From Desulfuromonadales bacterium (GTDB lineage: Bacteria > Desulfobacterota > Desulfuromonadia > Desulfuromonadales > BM103), in the NCBI GenBank assembly GCA_014860225.1, contig JACZKE010000052.1:124001-188000 (forward strand): DNA of 64,000 nucleotides, given 5' to 3'. The notes beneath the pieces were generated by a model that did no database searches, had not been told where the DNA came from, and was given only the letters and a program-made list of their open reading frames with translations. This document shows, piece by piece, positions 9,012 to 18,260 of the stretch (its first letter is position 1; every line of letters begins with the position of its first letter). A program made the position numbers and the translations under genes.

Positions 9012-11885
9012 ATGGCACAGAATAATTATTACACAAACAATCCACTGATCCACAGTGACCGCCGCTTAAGCAAGTCAGACTCCGCATGGGTCCGCTCTTT
9101 CTCTTGCGAAGATCTCAAACCGTTGATTGTCTGCCGCGGCCCGATTCGTCTGGAAGCAATGACCGTCTACGAAGAGATGGGGATCAGCCATTATGGTATC
9201 CTGCTCTCTGAGAAGGATTCGATTATCTATCCCAATGCCCTGTCGCCTGAACTGCGCATGCTGACTGATAACAGCCGCGTACACCGGGTGCCGGATTATA
9301 CCGGAGCCTCCAAGGAGGAGCGCGTCGAGCGCATCGGTCAGATCATCCAGATCGCCAAGGACAATGGTTATGATTCGATCTTTGCCGGTTATGGATTCAT
9401 GGCTGAAGACGATGAGTTTGTGGCCGCGATTGAAGACTCCGGTCTCAAGTTCATCGGCCCTTGTGCGGCGACCCAACGGGGTGCCGGCAAGAAGGACGAA
9501 GCGAAGCGAACCGCGTTGAGCGTCAACGTTTCGGTCACTCCGGGTATAGATAACGTCACTGCCCGCACCCTGATCAGCAAACACCCGAGCCGTGAGGCGC
9601 TGCTGGCAGTGGTCAAGGCAGAAGGACTCAAGTGCGATAAAAAAATTCTTGATAACAAGAAACTTGAGCTTGTCGATCTCGCCGGTCATATCCTGATGGC
9701 TTCCTACGAGAAGGGGATTGATCTCTTCAGCATGGAAGAGCTCGGTGTGCAGGTCGAAAAAGAGTGTATCGACATGTTCAAAGGTTATCCCGGCGCCCGC
9801 ATCCGTCTCAAGGCGATCGGCGGTGGTGGTGGCAAGGGCCAGCGCATCCTCGGTGCCTCTTTGCTCGTCAAGAAGAGCCCGACTGAAGCCGATATCAAGA
9901 AGGCCGCGTCCGTAGCGCCGGAGCTGGTACGTGAAGTTCTGCTCGAGGTCAAGGCGAACGGTGTCGGCGATAACAAGAACGTCCTTGTTGAGCTGAATAT
10001 CGAGCAGACCCGCCACAACGAGATTCAGTTGCTCGGCAACGGCGAGTGGTGTATCGCTCTCGGTGGTCGTGATTGCTCGCTGCAGATGCACGAGCAGAAG
10101 CTGCTTGAAATATCAGTGACCCAGGAAGCCCTGGCCCTGGAGATTGCCAAGGCCAAAAAGGCCGGTCTGAAAGCTCAAGCCAAGGCACTGGAGAGCGATT
10201 TAGCCGTCCTCAAGCGTATGGAAGAGGAGTCAGAGCGTTTTGGCATTGCCGTCGGGCTCGATTCGGCATCAACCTTCGAGTGCATTGTCGACGGTGCCCG
10301 TCACTATTTCATGGAGGTCAATACCCGCATCCAGGTCGAGCACCGTGTGACGGAGCTGGTCTACAATCTTAAGTTCAGCAACCCGAAGAACAAGAAAGAG
10401 TTCTTTGTGGTTGAGTCGTTGGTGGAAGCGATGGCCCTGTTGGCCAGGCACAAAGAGAAACTACCGCGTCCGGAACGCCAGCAGCGTTTCGGTGCCGCTG
10501 CCGAAGCCCGCCTCAATGCCACCGATTGCTCGCTGTCACCGAGCGCCGGCGGCGTGATCCGCTACTGGTCGAAGCCGATTGAAGGCGAAATCCGCGATGA
10601 TCAGGGTATCTGCATGGTTAACCCGGATACTGGACAGTTCATGCGCTACACCGTGGCCGGTGCCTACGACTCCAACATTGCACTGCTGTTGACCAAAGGC
10701 GAGGACCGTCTCGCCAGCTACGAACATCTTTCCAAGGTGCTGAGCAGTACCGTGCTGCGTGGTACCGATCTGGCAACCAACCTCGAATTCCACTACGGTC
10801 TGGTCAACTGGTTCCTCGGCCAGAACGTCATGGCCAAGCCGACTACCCGTTTCGTGGTGCCTTACCTGACCCTGGTAGGCAAGCTCAAGGAAGAGTCCAA
10901 CAAGCTCGATGTTGTCTTTGCCTTTATGGCGATGAAGAAACATTACAGCCAGCTCTATAGTGACGATCGAGAGATTGCCAAGGCCGTCTCAGAGACCCTC
11001 GACCGCAAGGGCACTCTACTGACCCGGCCGATGGAAAAGCTGCTGGAAGATCCGCACCTGCTTTCCGGTTGGCTGAGCCTTAACCGCAAGACCTTCAAAC
11101 ATGAAGATGGCAAGCTGGTCTGGCTGCGGAATCCCCTGGTGGTTGTTGAGGAGACATATGAATATCTCAACATGACCTGGCGCGCGACGGCTCCGGCGGC
11201 CGAGGTGATCTGGACCCATGACCGCGACTTGCTGCAGAGTGCCCTGGATTTTTATGCAGCCTTGCGTGAGAAGTTTGGTCTGAAGAAAGAAGAGTTCGTC
11301 AAGCTTGATGAAATCCTCAGAAAAGAAAAGCCGCAAGGCGGCTTCGACGCCAAAACCTGGGACGATATTCAGGCGTCCCACCTTGGCTACGAAATCGGCA
11401 ACGAGCTCTTCGGTATGCTCTTCATGATTGCCGAAAAGACCGATTTCTATGCATTCAAGGTGGAAGAAGATCTTGAAGTGACGATTCCTGACTACCTCAA
11501 TGACCCGGATCTGCAGGCGGCCATGAAGAAAATTCTGGTGCCGCCACCATCAACCAAGGCCGATGAGGTCGTTACCCCGGGTGGCGGAATGTACTATGCG
11601 CAGGAAGCTCCCGGCATGCCGAAGTTCGTAACCGAGGGCGCCCATTTTGAAAAGGGCCAGCCGCTCTTCATCCTTGAAGTTATGAAGATGTTTAACAAGA
11701 TTCCGGCACCTTTCTCCGGGACAATTGACAAGATCCTCATCGAAGGCGGTGACGGTGTCATCGTCCAGAAGGGACAGCCGATCTTCAAGGTCACGCCTGA
11801 CGAGAAATTCGTTGACATTGACCCGAAAGAAATCGAGCGCGAGAAGCGGACGACAACCTCCGCGTATCTGGAAGCTGTCCTCTGA
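9012..11885 (+). CDS. Acyl-CoA carboxylase, long biotin carboxylase-BCCP subunit
   Basis: Carboxylates biotin with ATP and bicarbonate and passes it to the subunit at 7231. At 957 aa it is about 300 residues longer than common BC-BCCP alpha chains. The order is: BC N-terminal domain (AGYGFMAEDDEFV near 125), ATP-grasp with the Gly-rich loop GGGGGKGQ, the HNEIQLLGNG and EVNTRIQVEHRVTE catalytic segments, a long linker domain of about 250 residues, and a C-terminal biotinyl domain with EVMKM; biotin would be on Lys892. EVMKM replaces the usual EAMKM. The extra domain may serve assembly. Confidence 0.85.
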   Translation: MAQNNYYTNNPLIHSDRRLSKSDSAWVRSFSCEDLKPLIVCRGPIRLEAMTVYEEMGISHYGILLSEKDSIIYPNALSPELRMLTDNSRVHRVPDYTGASKEERVERIGQIIQIAKDNGYDSIFAGYGFMAEDDEFVAAIEDSGLKFIGPCAATQRGAGKKDEAKRTALSVNVSVTPGIDNVTARTLISKHPSREALLAVVKAEGLKCDKKILDNKKLELVDLAGHILMASYEKGIDLFSMEELGVQVEKECIDMFKGYPGARIRLKAIGGGGGKGQRILGASLLVKKSPTEADIKKAASVAPELVREVLLEVKANGVGDNKNVLVELNIEQTRHNEIQLLGNGEWCIALGGRDCSLQMHEQKLLEISVTQEALALEIAKAKKAGLKAQAKALESDLAVLKRMEEESERFGIAVGLDSASTFECIVDGARHYFMEVNTRIQVEHRVTELVYNLKFSNPKNKKEFFVVESLVEAMALLARHKEKLPRPERQQRFGAAAEARLNATDCSLSPSAGGVIRYWSKPIEGEIRDDQGICMVNPDTGQFMRYTVAGAYDSNIALLLTKGEDRLASYEHLSKVLSSTVLRGTDLATNLEFHYGLVNWFLGQNVMAKPTTRFVVPYLTLVGKLKEESNKLDVVFAFMAMKKHYSQLYSDDREIAKAVSETLDRKGTLLTRPMEKLLEDPHLLSGWLSLNRKTFKHEDGKLVWLRNPLVVVEETYEYLNMTWRATAPAAEVIWTHDRDLLQSALDFYAALREKFGLKKEEFVKLDEILRKEKPQGGFDAKTWDDIQASHLGYEIGNELFGMLFMIAEKTDFYAFKVEEDLEVTIPDYLNDPDLQAAMKKILVPPPSTKADEVVTPGGGMYYAQEAPGMPKFVTEGAHFEKGQPLFILEVMKMFNKIPAPFSGTIDKILIEGGDGVIVQKGQPIFKVTPDEKFVDIDPKEIEREKRTTTSAYLEAVL

Positions 11886-11922
11886 TCGCCTGACTTGCGA
11901 TAGAAAACCCGGAACAGAGATA

Positions 11923-11962
11923 ATTACTGAGCCCCACCTGCCTGCAGGCGGGGCTCAGTAAT
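11923..11962 (+). terminator. Strong hairpin after the carboxylase operon
   Basis: ATTACTGAGCCCC (11923-11935) and GGGGCTCAGTAAT (11950-11962) are perfect 13-bp reverse complements with a further CTGC/GCAG pairing in the loop. It lies 38 bases after the stop at 11885. The T run is weak, so it may be a terminator or an mRNA-protecting hairpin. Confidence 0.65.
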
Positions 11963-12100
11963 TTATGATCGGAATGAAGTCTTGATGAGATGCTGTCAGG
12001 TTGAAAACCCATGTAAGCTTGTCTGTTCGATGTCTATTGGCTTAAACTGGACGAAGAAGTGTCAATGTAAAAAGTGATTAATGAAGCAATCCGGCTATTT

Positions 12101-12174
12101 GTTTAATATAGATAAACTATTTTTATCATTATTAAATATTTATTGACATGTATGCACTGTCTCGGTTATATCCT
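12101..12174 (+). promoter_or_regulatory. Promoter and operator-like region of the XRE-cupin regulator
   Basis: TTGACA (12143-12148) and TATATC (about 12167-12172) resemble the carboxylase promoter. GATAAACTATTTTTATC (12111-12127) contains the inverted repeat GATAAA/TTTATC, and GTTTA...TAAAC (12101-12117) is a second overlapping one. The block 12102-12127 is collinear with 7005-7030. Autoregulation plus control of the carboxylase operon is inferred. Confidence 0.6.
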
Positions 12175-12218
12175 ACAGGCTCTAAAACCTTATTTTATTT
12201 TCTTCGGGAAGAAATAAC

Positions 12219-12779
12219 GTGGAATACAATATTGGCTCAAAAATCAAGGAACTGCGTAAGGCCCGTAAGCTGACTTTACAGTCTGTGGCTCGTGAAACAG
12301 GTTTCTCTCCAGCATTGATCTCCCAGATTGAGAACAATAATGTTTCACCGCCGATAGCCACGCTTTCCAAAATTGCCCGATTCTTCGATGTAAAGATCGG
12401 CTTGTTCTTCGAGGAAGAGGAAATTGACTGCAAGTATGAAGTCGTCAGAAAGGCCGATCGTCGGGAGGTTAGCCGGGTCATCTCGGTGGCCGGTACCGGC
12501 CATGGCTACACTTACGAGGCTCTCTCCTTCCGCAAGCGCAACAAGAAGATGGAGCCGTTCGTGGTGACGGTTGCACGTCGTCCCGATGAAGAAACCCTCT
12601 ACAATCATGACGGCGAGGAATTTTTGCTGATCCTCAAAGGCAAGGCAGAGGTCATCCTCGAAGATGAGCGCATCCTGCTGGAAGAGGGTGATGCGGTCTA
12701 CTTCGATGCGACGCTCAGGCATCGTCTGCTCAATTGCGGCGATGAGGAAACCCAGGTCCTGGCGATTGTGACACGCTAG
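12219..12779 (+). CDS. XRE-family transcriptional regulator with C-terminal cupin domain
   Basis: A 186-aa protein with an N-terminal helix-turn-helix (IGSKIKELRKARKLTLQSVA, then GFSPALISQIENN) and a C-terminal cupin beta-barrel (YNHDGEEFLLILKGKAEVIL, EEGDAVYFDATLRH). This HTH_3-cupin layout often senses a small metabolite and regulates a neighbouring catabolic pathway. It lies between the acyl-CoA carboxylase genes and methylmalonyl-CoA mutase, and its promoter region matches that of the carboxylase operon. I infer that it controls propionate / methylmalonyl-CoA metabolism and itself; the ligand is unknown. Confidence 0.88.
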   Translation: MEYNIGSKIKELRKARKLTLQSVARETGFSPALISQIENNNVSPPIATLSKIARFFDVKIGLFFEEEEIDCKYEVVRKADRREVSRVISVAGTGHGYTYEALSFRKRNKKMEPFVVTVARRPDEETLYNHDGEEFLLILKGKAEVILEDERILLEEGDAVYFDATLRHRLLNCGDEETQVLAIVTR

Positions 12780-12902
12780 CCACTTGATGCAGGCAAAAGC
12801 AATAAACATTTTGAACTCTGACGCGAAGAATTTAATACACATTCCTGGCTTTGCACTTTACTCAATTCAGCCTCCTGCCTGGAATATTAAAAAGCCAGAA
12901 AA

Positions 12903-13016
12903 ACAAATTTAACGCAGGGACGCAGAGACGCAAAGGACATCATGAAAGCGTTAAGGTATTACCCTCATATAAATTTTTTGCTTTTCAGTGTCTCCGCACC
13001 TCCGCGTTGAATCTTG
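12903..13016. repeat. Intergenic palindromic repeat, copy D
   Basis: The left arm around 12911-12936 (AACGCAGGGACGCAGAGACG) pairs imperfectly with the right arm 12986-13011 (GTCTCCGCACCTCCGCGTT). It ends about 30 bases before the methylmalonyl-CoA mutase start and supplies part of that gene's leader. Confidence 0.75.
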
Positions 13017-13046
13017 CAATTTCAGTCGCATTGGAAAGGGTTAAAT

Positions 13047-15191
13047 ATGAGCAGTTTTGAAAAGAAGAATCTCGCCGATTGGGAAACGTTAGCGAAAAAA
13101 GAAAGAAAGACCGACGACCTCTCCAGCTTCGCATGGGAGACCCCTGAAGGGATCACGGTCAAGCCGCTTTACACGGCAGCAGACCTCGAAAAACTGAAAA
13201 CTGTTGACTCCTTGCCCGGGCTGGCGCCTTTTACGCGCGGACCGATGGCGACCATGTATACCGGGCGTCCCTGGACAGTCCGCCAGTATGCCGGTTTCTC
13301 CACCGCGGAAGAATCGAACGCCTTCTATAAACGCAACCTGGCGGGCGGCCAGCAGGGGCTCTCGGTCGCCTTCGACCTGGCGACCCATCGCGGCTACGAC
13401 TCCGACCATCCGCGCGTGGTGGGCGACGTTGGTAAGGCAGGCGTGGCGATCGACTCCGTTGAGGATATGAAAATCCTGTTTGGCGACATCCCTCTTGACA
13501 AGGTGTCCGTGTCGATGACCATGAACGGTGCCGTGTTGCCGATCATGGCCAACTATATCGTTACCGCGGAAGAGCAGGGGGTGTCCCCGGAGCAGCTGGC
13601 CGGCACCATCCAGAATGACATCCTCAAGGAGTTCATGGTTCGCAACACCTATATCTATCCTCCGGCGCCGTCGATGCGCATCATTGCCGATATCATCGAA
13701 TATACCAGCAAGTACATGCCGCGTTTCAACTCCATCTCGATTTCCGGGTACCATATTCAGGAGGCCGGTGCCAACAATGCCCTGGAGCTCGCCTTCACCC
13801 TGGCCGACGGTATCGAGTATGTTAGAACCGCTATAAACAAAGGGCTTGACGTCGACGCTTTTGCGCCGCGCCTGTCCTTCTTCTTTGCGATCGGCATGAA
13901 CTTCTTCATGGAGGCGGCCAAGCTGCGCGCCGCCCGGTATCTCTGGTCGCACATGATGAAGCGTTTCGAGCCGAAAAACCCAAAATCACTGATGTTGCGC
14001 ACTCATTGCCAGACGTCCGGCTGGAGTTTGACCGAACAAGACCCTTACAACAACGTGGTGCGCACGACTCTCGAAGCGCTGGCTGCGGTGCTCGGTGGGA
14101 CCCAGTCGTTGCACACCAACGCGCTTGATGAGGCCATTGCCCTGCCGACCGATCATTCGGCACGCATCGCCCGCAATACCCAGCTGATTATCCAGGAAGA
14201 ATCCGGGGTGACCAATGTCGTCGACCCGCTGGCAGGCTCATATTATGTTGAAAGCCTGACCGCTTCGCTGGTTGCTGAGGCACAGAAAATTCTTGATGAG
14301 ATTGAAGGCCTTGGCGGCATGACCAAGGCCATCGAGACCGGCATGCCGAAATTGCGTATCGAAGAGTCGGCTGCCAGGAAGCAGGCCGCGATCGACAGCG
14401 GCCGCGATGTCATCGTCGGCGTCAACAAGTATCAGCTCGCCGAAGAAGACCCTATCGAGGTCCTCAATGTCGACAACACTGCCGTGCGCAAGTCGCAGAT
14501 CGCCCGGCTCGAAAAGATGCGAGCCGAACGCGACGAGACAGCCTGCCAGAAGGCGCTTGCCGCGATCACTGCAGCGTGCGAAAATGAAAAAGAGAATCTG
14601 CTTGGCCTCTGCGTGGAGGCGGCCCGATTCAGGGCCAGCGTCGGCGAGATTTCCGATGCGATGGAAAAAGTCTTCGGTCGTCACAAGGCCGAGATCAAAC
14701 TGGTTTCGGGAGCCTATGGGGCTGTGGTTAGTAACGACGAAAATTTTGCAGCGTTGAAGAAACGTATTGACGCCTTCTCGACCAAGGAGGGCCGTCGACC
14801 GCGTATCCTGATCGCCAAAATGGGCCAGGATGGCCATGACCGCGGTGCCAAGGTAGTGGCGACCGCCTACGCCGACGCCGGCTTCGACGTCGATGTCGGC
14901 CCGCTCTTCCAGACCCCGGATGAAGCCGCCAGGATGGCGGTGGAGAACGATGTCCATGTCGTCGGCGTTTCCAGTCTGGCAGCCGGTCACAAAACACTCG
15001 TGCCGCAACTTGCCGCAGAATTGAAGAAACTCGGCGCCGACGATATCGCCATTGTCTGTGGCGGCGTCATCCCGCGCCAGGATTACGACGAGTTGTTTGC
15101 CGCTGGAGCCGCCAGAATCTTCGGCCCCGGCACCCCGATTGTCACCTCGGCCACCCAGACCCTGGATGCGATCGAAGAGAAACAGAAATAG
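13047..15191 (+). CDS. Methylmalonyl-CoA mutase
   Basis: Adenosylcobalamin-dependent isomerisation of (R)-methylmalonyl-CoA and succinyl-CoA. At 714 aa it is a complete large-subunit type: TIM barrel with [17 protein letters not shown] and [21 protein letters not shown], then the C-terminal B12 domain with [10 protein letters not shown]; His597 in the DxHxxG motif is the lower cobalt ligand. The start is ATG 13047 after AAAGGG; a longer frame from 13014 begins in the intergenic repeat. meaB follows at 15340 and the epimerase at 16863, so the module is complete. Confidence 0.95.
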   Translation: MSSFEKKNLADWETLAKKERKTDDLSSFAWETPEGITVKPLYTAADLEKLKTVDSLPGLAPFTRGPMATMYTGRPWTVRQYAGFSTAEESNAFYKRNLAGGQQGLSVAFDLATHRGYDSDHPRVVGDVGKAGVAIDSVEDMKILFGDIPLDKVSVSMTMNGAVLPIMANYIVTAEEQGVSPEQLAGTIQNDILKEFMVRNTYIYPPAPSMRIIADIIEYTSKYMPRFNSISISGYHIQEAGANNALELAFTLADGIEYVRTAINKGLDVDAFAPRLSFFFAIGMNFFMEAAKLRAARYLWSHMMKRFEPKNPKSLMLRTHCQTSGWSLTEQDPYNNVVRTTLEALAAVLGGTQSLHTNALDEAIALPTDHSARIARNTQLIIQEESGVTNVVDPLAGSYYVESLTASLVAEAQKILDEIEGLGGMTKAIETGMPKLRIEESAARKQAAIDSGRDVIVGVNKYQLAEEDPIEVLNVDNTAVRKSQIARLEKMRAERDETACQKALAAITAACENEKENLLGLCVEAARFRASVGEISDAMEKVFGRHKAEIKLVSGAYGAVVSNDENFAALKKRIDAFSTKEGRRPRILIAKMGQDGHDRGAKVVATAYADAGFDVDVGPLFQTPDEAARMAVENDVHVVGVSSLAAGHKTLVPQLAAELKKLGADDIAIVCGGVIPRQDYDELFAAGAARIFGPGTPIVTSATQTLDAIEEKQK

Positions 15192-15242
15192 CCTTTTCTT
15201 TGTGCATGTGAGGGCAGTCGAGAGTCTGCCCTTTCCTTTTTA

Positions 15243-15328
15243 GCCACCAAGGCACAAAGACACCAAGTATTTTTGTGACTACGAGAATGTGTCAAAGTCT
15301 TTTCTTGGTGTCTTTGTGCCTTTGTGGC
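15243..15328. repeat. Near-perfect intergenic palindrome, copy E
   Basis: Arms 15243-15267 and 15304-15328 are reverse complements over 25 bases with a single mismatch (GCCACCAAGGCACAAAGACA at the left end). It separates the mutase stop from the meaB start and ends 12 bases before the meaB ATG, so it may affect meaB translation or mRNA stability. Confidence 0.88.
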
Positions 15329-15339
15329 AATCTTGCCCT

Positions 15340-16317
15340 ATGATCAAACTTCACGAAATTGCCGCCGGTGTGCGTGCCGGCAACGTCCGCGCCCTGGCCA
15401 AGGCGATCACCCTGATCGAGAGTCGCAACCTCGACCATTCCCTGGCGGCGACTACGCTGCTTGATGAACTCCTCCCTGCAACAGGCAACTCAATCCGTAT
15501 CGGCATTTCCGGTGTCCCTGGAGCCGGCAAAAGCACTTTTATTGAAGCCTTCGGCATGCATCTGGTCAGGCTGGGGCACAAGGTGGCCGTGCTGGCTGTC
15601 GATCCCTCTTCACAGCTCTCCGGCGGCAGCATTCTTGGCGACAAGACGCGCATGGAAGAGTTGGCGCGCGAGACCGGTGCGTTCATCCGGCCATCACCTG
15701 CCGGCAACACCCTGGGGGGTGTGGCGCGTAAGACCCGTGAGACCATGCTGATCTGTGAAGCTGCCGGGTACGATGTGATCATCGTCGAGACGGTCGGGGT
15801 CGGTCAGTCCGAGATTACCGTCGCCTCCATGGTCGATTTCTTCCTGCTGCTGCAGATTCCCAATGCCGGTGACGAACTTCAGGGGATCAAACGCGGCGTC
15901 ATGGAGATCGCAGACGCAATCGTTGTCAATAAAGCCGAAGGCGACAACCGTGCGCGCGCCGAACTGGCCCGCCAGCAGTATGCCAATGCCTTGCACATGC
16001 TCAAGCCAAAAAGCCGCAACTGGCAGGTACCTGCCTTGCTGTGCAGCGCGCTGCACAATGAAGGTGTCACCGAAGTGTTGGCCACTATTGAGGATTTTCG
16101 TTCATGCATGCAGGACAGCGGGGAATTTGAAGCCAAGCGCAAATTGCAGGCCAGCGACTGGATGTGGACGCTGCTGATGGACGATCTCAAAGAAATGTTC
16201 TTGCGAGATCGCCAGGTAGAAGGGCTGTTGCCGCAAGTACAGGCGGCTGTGGCAAATGGCGTAACGACTCCGAGTGCGGCGGCGCGACGATTGCTGGAGG
16301 CTTTTAAAAGAAATTAA
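15340..16317 (+). CDS. meaB: Methylmalonyl-CoA mutase-associated GTPase (MeaB/ArgK)
   Basis: G3E-type GTPase of 325 aa that loads and protects the B12 cofactor of methylmalonyl-CoA mutase. The Walker A motif GVPGAGKS is at residues 58-65, followed by VLAVDPSSQLSGGSILGDKTRM and the IIVETVGVGQSE switch, all diagnostic of MeaB. VVNKAEGDN is the NKxD-like base-recognition motif. The ATG at 15340 is chosen because the frame upstream to 15289 runs through the palindromic repeat; no clear ribosome site precedes it, so coupling or a weak site is possible. Confidence 0.93.
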   Translation: MIKLHEIAAGVRAGNVRALAKAITLIESRNLDHSLAATTLLDELLPATGNSIRIGISGVPGAGKSTFIEAFGMHLVRLGHKVAVLAVDPSSQLSGGSILGDKTRMEELARETGAFIRPSPAGNTLGGVARKTRETMLICEAAGYDVIIVETVGVGQSEITVASMVDFFLLLQIPNAGDELQGIKRGVMEIADAIVVNKAEGDNRARAELARQQYANALHMLKPKSRNWQVPALLCSALHNEGVTEVLATIEDFRSCMQDSGEFEAKRKLQASDWMWTLLMDDLKEMFLRDRQVEGLLPQVQAAVANGVTTPSAAARRLLEAFKRN

Positions 16318-16319
16318 TT

Positions 16320-16820
16320 CAACAAAAGCTTGATTCAACGCGGAGACGCAGAGCCGCAGAACGTATTTTATGAATTTTTATGGGAGGGGGAGATGAAACT
16401 AAATGTGTTGACAGGGGAAATTGTTGGGGCTGCGATTGAAGTCCATCGTGAATTAGGTGGCCCGGGGTTGATGGAGGAAATCTACGAATCAGCAATGGTG
16501 TATGAATTGAGGTTACGGGGCCTTGCTGTGGAGCAGCAAGTTGCTGTTCCTGTCTTGTATAAAGGGCATAACATCAAAAAGCCGCATTATTTAGATCTTC
16601 TAGTAGAAGGTCGTGTAATCGTTGAGCTCAAAGCTGTGGAGAAATGTTCAAAAATATTCGAATCGCAGTTGTTGACATATTTGCGCCTAGCTTAATTGAA
16701 TGTAGGTTTGTTGATAAATTTTGGAGAGATTCAGATCAGACACGGCGTTCGCCGTGTAGTAAATGGCTTTTCTCCAAGTGATGATCTCTGCGTCTCAGTG
16801 CCACCGCGTTGAATATTTTG
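16320..16820. repeat. Palindromic repeat copy F enclosing a GxxExxY gene
   Basis: Left arm 16334-16360 (TTCAACGCGGAGACGCAGAG...) and right arm 16786-16814 (CTCTGCGTCTCAGTGCCACC...) are the same arms as in the short intergenic copies, but here they lie about 430 bp apart with a nuclease-like gene between them. This is the only copy in the window with coding content, so it is a candidate for the autonomous or ancestral form of the element. Confidence 0.75.
16393..16812 (+). pseudogene. GxxExxY-family PD-(D/E)XK nuclease-like protein with in-frame stop
   Basis: GGGAGGGGGAG precedes the ATG. The frame shows the family motif GLMEEIY (residues 25-31) and a PD-(D/E)XK-like core with Asp68, Glu78 and Lys80 (IVELKAVEK). 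TAA at 16693-16695 stops it after LLTYLRLA (100 aa). The same frame continues for 38 codons: LNVGLLINFG, then RHGVRRVVNGF, the expected family C-terminus. It then runs into the right repeat arm (DDLCVSVPPR) and ends at TGA 16810. One substitution (for example GAA to TAA) could explain the break. Function of the family is not established. Confidence 0.8.
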
Positions 16821-16862
16821 TGAGTTTTAAGTAAATCGTAAACAAACGAGGTCCATAGAATT

Positions 16863-17291
16863 ATGCCAAAAAAAATAAGTCACATCGGTATCGCCGTAAC
16901 CAGCATAGACGAAGCCACCCCTTTTTACCGGGACGTCCTCGGTATGGAGTTCGAGGGCACCGAAGTGGTTGCCGAGCAAAAGGTCAAGGTGGCTTTCTTT
17001 GTGGTTGGCGAGAGCCGCATCGAGCTGCTCGAGCCGACGGCGGCAGATTCGCCTGTTGCCAGGTTTCTTGAAAAGAATGGTCCCGGTGTGCACCACATCG
17101 CCTATGAAGTTGCCGATCTTGAACAGCGTCTGGCGCAGCTCAAGTCCGAGGGGGTCCGTCTGATTGATGAGAGCCCGCGCATGGGAGCCCATAAGACGCA
17201 GATCGCTTTTCTGCATCCCAAGGCAAGCGGCGGGGTTCTGACTGAACTCTGTCAGACGAAGAATGACGGCAGGTCAGCGCAAGAAGCGTAA
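16863..17291 (+). CDS. mce: Methylmalonyl-CoA epimerase
   Basis: VOC-superfamily metalloenzyme of 142 aa that interconverts (S)- and (R)-methylmalonyl-CoA between the carboxylase and the mutase. Paired beta-alpha-beta-beta-beta modules are visible: ISHIGIAVTSIDEATPFYRD with metal ligand His7, then GPGVHHIAYEVADLEQRLA, and a C-terminal LTELCQ with the glutamate ligand. Length and motif order are typical. It closes the propionate module; the GxxExxY repeat element is inserted between meaB and this gene. Confidence 0.93.
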   Translation: MPKKISHIGIAVTSIDEATPFYRDVLGMEFEGTEVVAEQKVKVAFFVVGESRIELLEPTAADSPVARFLEKNGPGVHHIAYEVADLEQRLAQLKSEGVRLIDESPRMGAHKTQIAFLHPKASGGVLTELCQTKNDGRSAQEA

Positions 17292-17403
17292 TTCAATAGC
17301 TCTGAACAGTTATTAAGAACTCACATAAAACATTGTTTTGATATCACATAGGCTAATTTTTTCTAATAAAATAGATGAAAATGGCCTGATGTTTTATTTG
17401 CTC

Positions 17404-17433
17404 TTGACAATTTAAAAACAGTGTTTCTATACT
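17404..17433 (+). promoter_or_regulatory. Sigma-70-type promoter for the exported thioredoxin
   Basis: TTGACA (17404-17409), an 18-base spacer and TATACT (17428-17433) lie about 114 bases before the gene at 17547. The long leader between them shows no motif that I can assign. Confidence 0.6.
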
Positions 17434-17546
17434 GCTTGAGCTTTATTGTGAAAAGCGGAAAAACAAGTATAATAAATGTTGGCATTGCTCAATATGGCAG
17501 TAAGTGGTTTCGGACTATAGGCAGCCGCAGGCTGACCGGTGGCAAA

Positions 17547-18071
17547 ATGAAAACTTACAAACTCATATTCATTCATTTGCTCTTCTGTGCTTTATGTATA
17601 GCCCCTGCTGCGGCGCTTGCCATCGAAATAGGCACCCGGGCGCCCGATTTTACCTTGAAATCTCTTCAGGGTCAGGAAGTGAGCCTTGCTGACTTCCAGG
17701 GCCGTGTTGTTCTCCTTAAGCTGGCGACGACCTGGTGTCCAACCTGCAAGGAGTTGACCGCGGAAATCAATAAGGTCGGTGAGTTCCTGGAAGAGAAAGA
17801 TGCTGTGGTCCTCGAAGTTTTTGTGCAGGATTCTACGGCGATGATCAAAAAATATCTGGGGGACACGGAGCATCCCATGACTTTCCACGCCCTGCTCGAT
17901 GATGGGCAGGCCTACAAGGCATACAATGTCTACCTGATTCCGCGCTTGCTGCTTGTCGATGCTGACCAAATCGTCCGCTTTGACAGTGCCGGCCGCAACG
18001 TCTTTGCTGATGATATCAAGACCATGGTTGAAGAACTCTGTCCTTCGTCGGCAGTTTCCGGACCTTCATAG
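17547..18071 (+). CDS. Exported TlpA/ResA-like thioredoxin
   Basis: A 174-aa thiol-disulfide protein. An N-terminal hydrophobic signal (LIFIHLLFCALCIAPAAALA) suggests export to the periplasm, possibly membrane-anchored. The mature part begins GTRAPDFTLKSLQGQEVSL, the AhpC-TSA/Redoxin start, and the active site is Cys64-Pro-Thr-Cys67 (TTWCPTCKEL). YLIPRLLLVDADQIV holds the cis-Pro strand. Such proteins reduce apocytochromes or other periplasmic thiols. The ATG at 17547 is used since it starts the signal peptide; the frame to 17421 is non-coding leader. Confidence 0.85.
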   Translation: MKTYKLIFIHLLFCALCIAPAAALAIEIGTRAPDFTLKSLQGQEVSLADFQGRVVLLKLATTWCPTCKELTAEINKVGEFLEEKDAVVLEVFVQDSTAMIKKYLGDTEHPMTFHALLDDGQAYKAYNVYLIPRLLLVDADQIVRFDSAGRNVFADDIKTMVEELCPSSAVSGPS

Positions 18072-18260
18072 TCTTTTTGTAAAGTGAACGGTCGTTTGGC
18101 TTGTCTGCTCGAAACGTTGAGAAAATGCGACAGTGTGGTAGAAAGGCAACACTTTATCAATTAACCCCAAAGCGAAAAAGTAACACTATTTTACTTGAAT
18201 AAATTAAAAAGTACTTGGAAAACAGCGCTTCTTTGGTTATCTTGTGTGCGGGCAGTCAGA

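Noticed and set aside
9075-10091. 338-aa minus-strand frame opposite the biotin carboxylase gene
   Set aside because: Lies wholly inside a well-supported gene and shows no family features; typical antisense frame in GC-rich coding DNA.
12780-13046. Cobalamin riboswitch before methylmalonyl-CoA mutase
   Set aside because: No B12-box-like sequence; the gap is occupied by palindromic repeat D.
16693-16695. In-frame stop of the GxxExxY gene read as selenocysteine
   Set aside because: The codon is TAA, not TGA, and the family has no Cys at that site; a nonsense mutation is the simpler reading.
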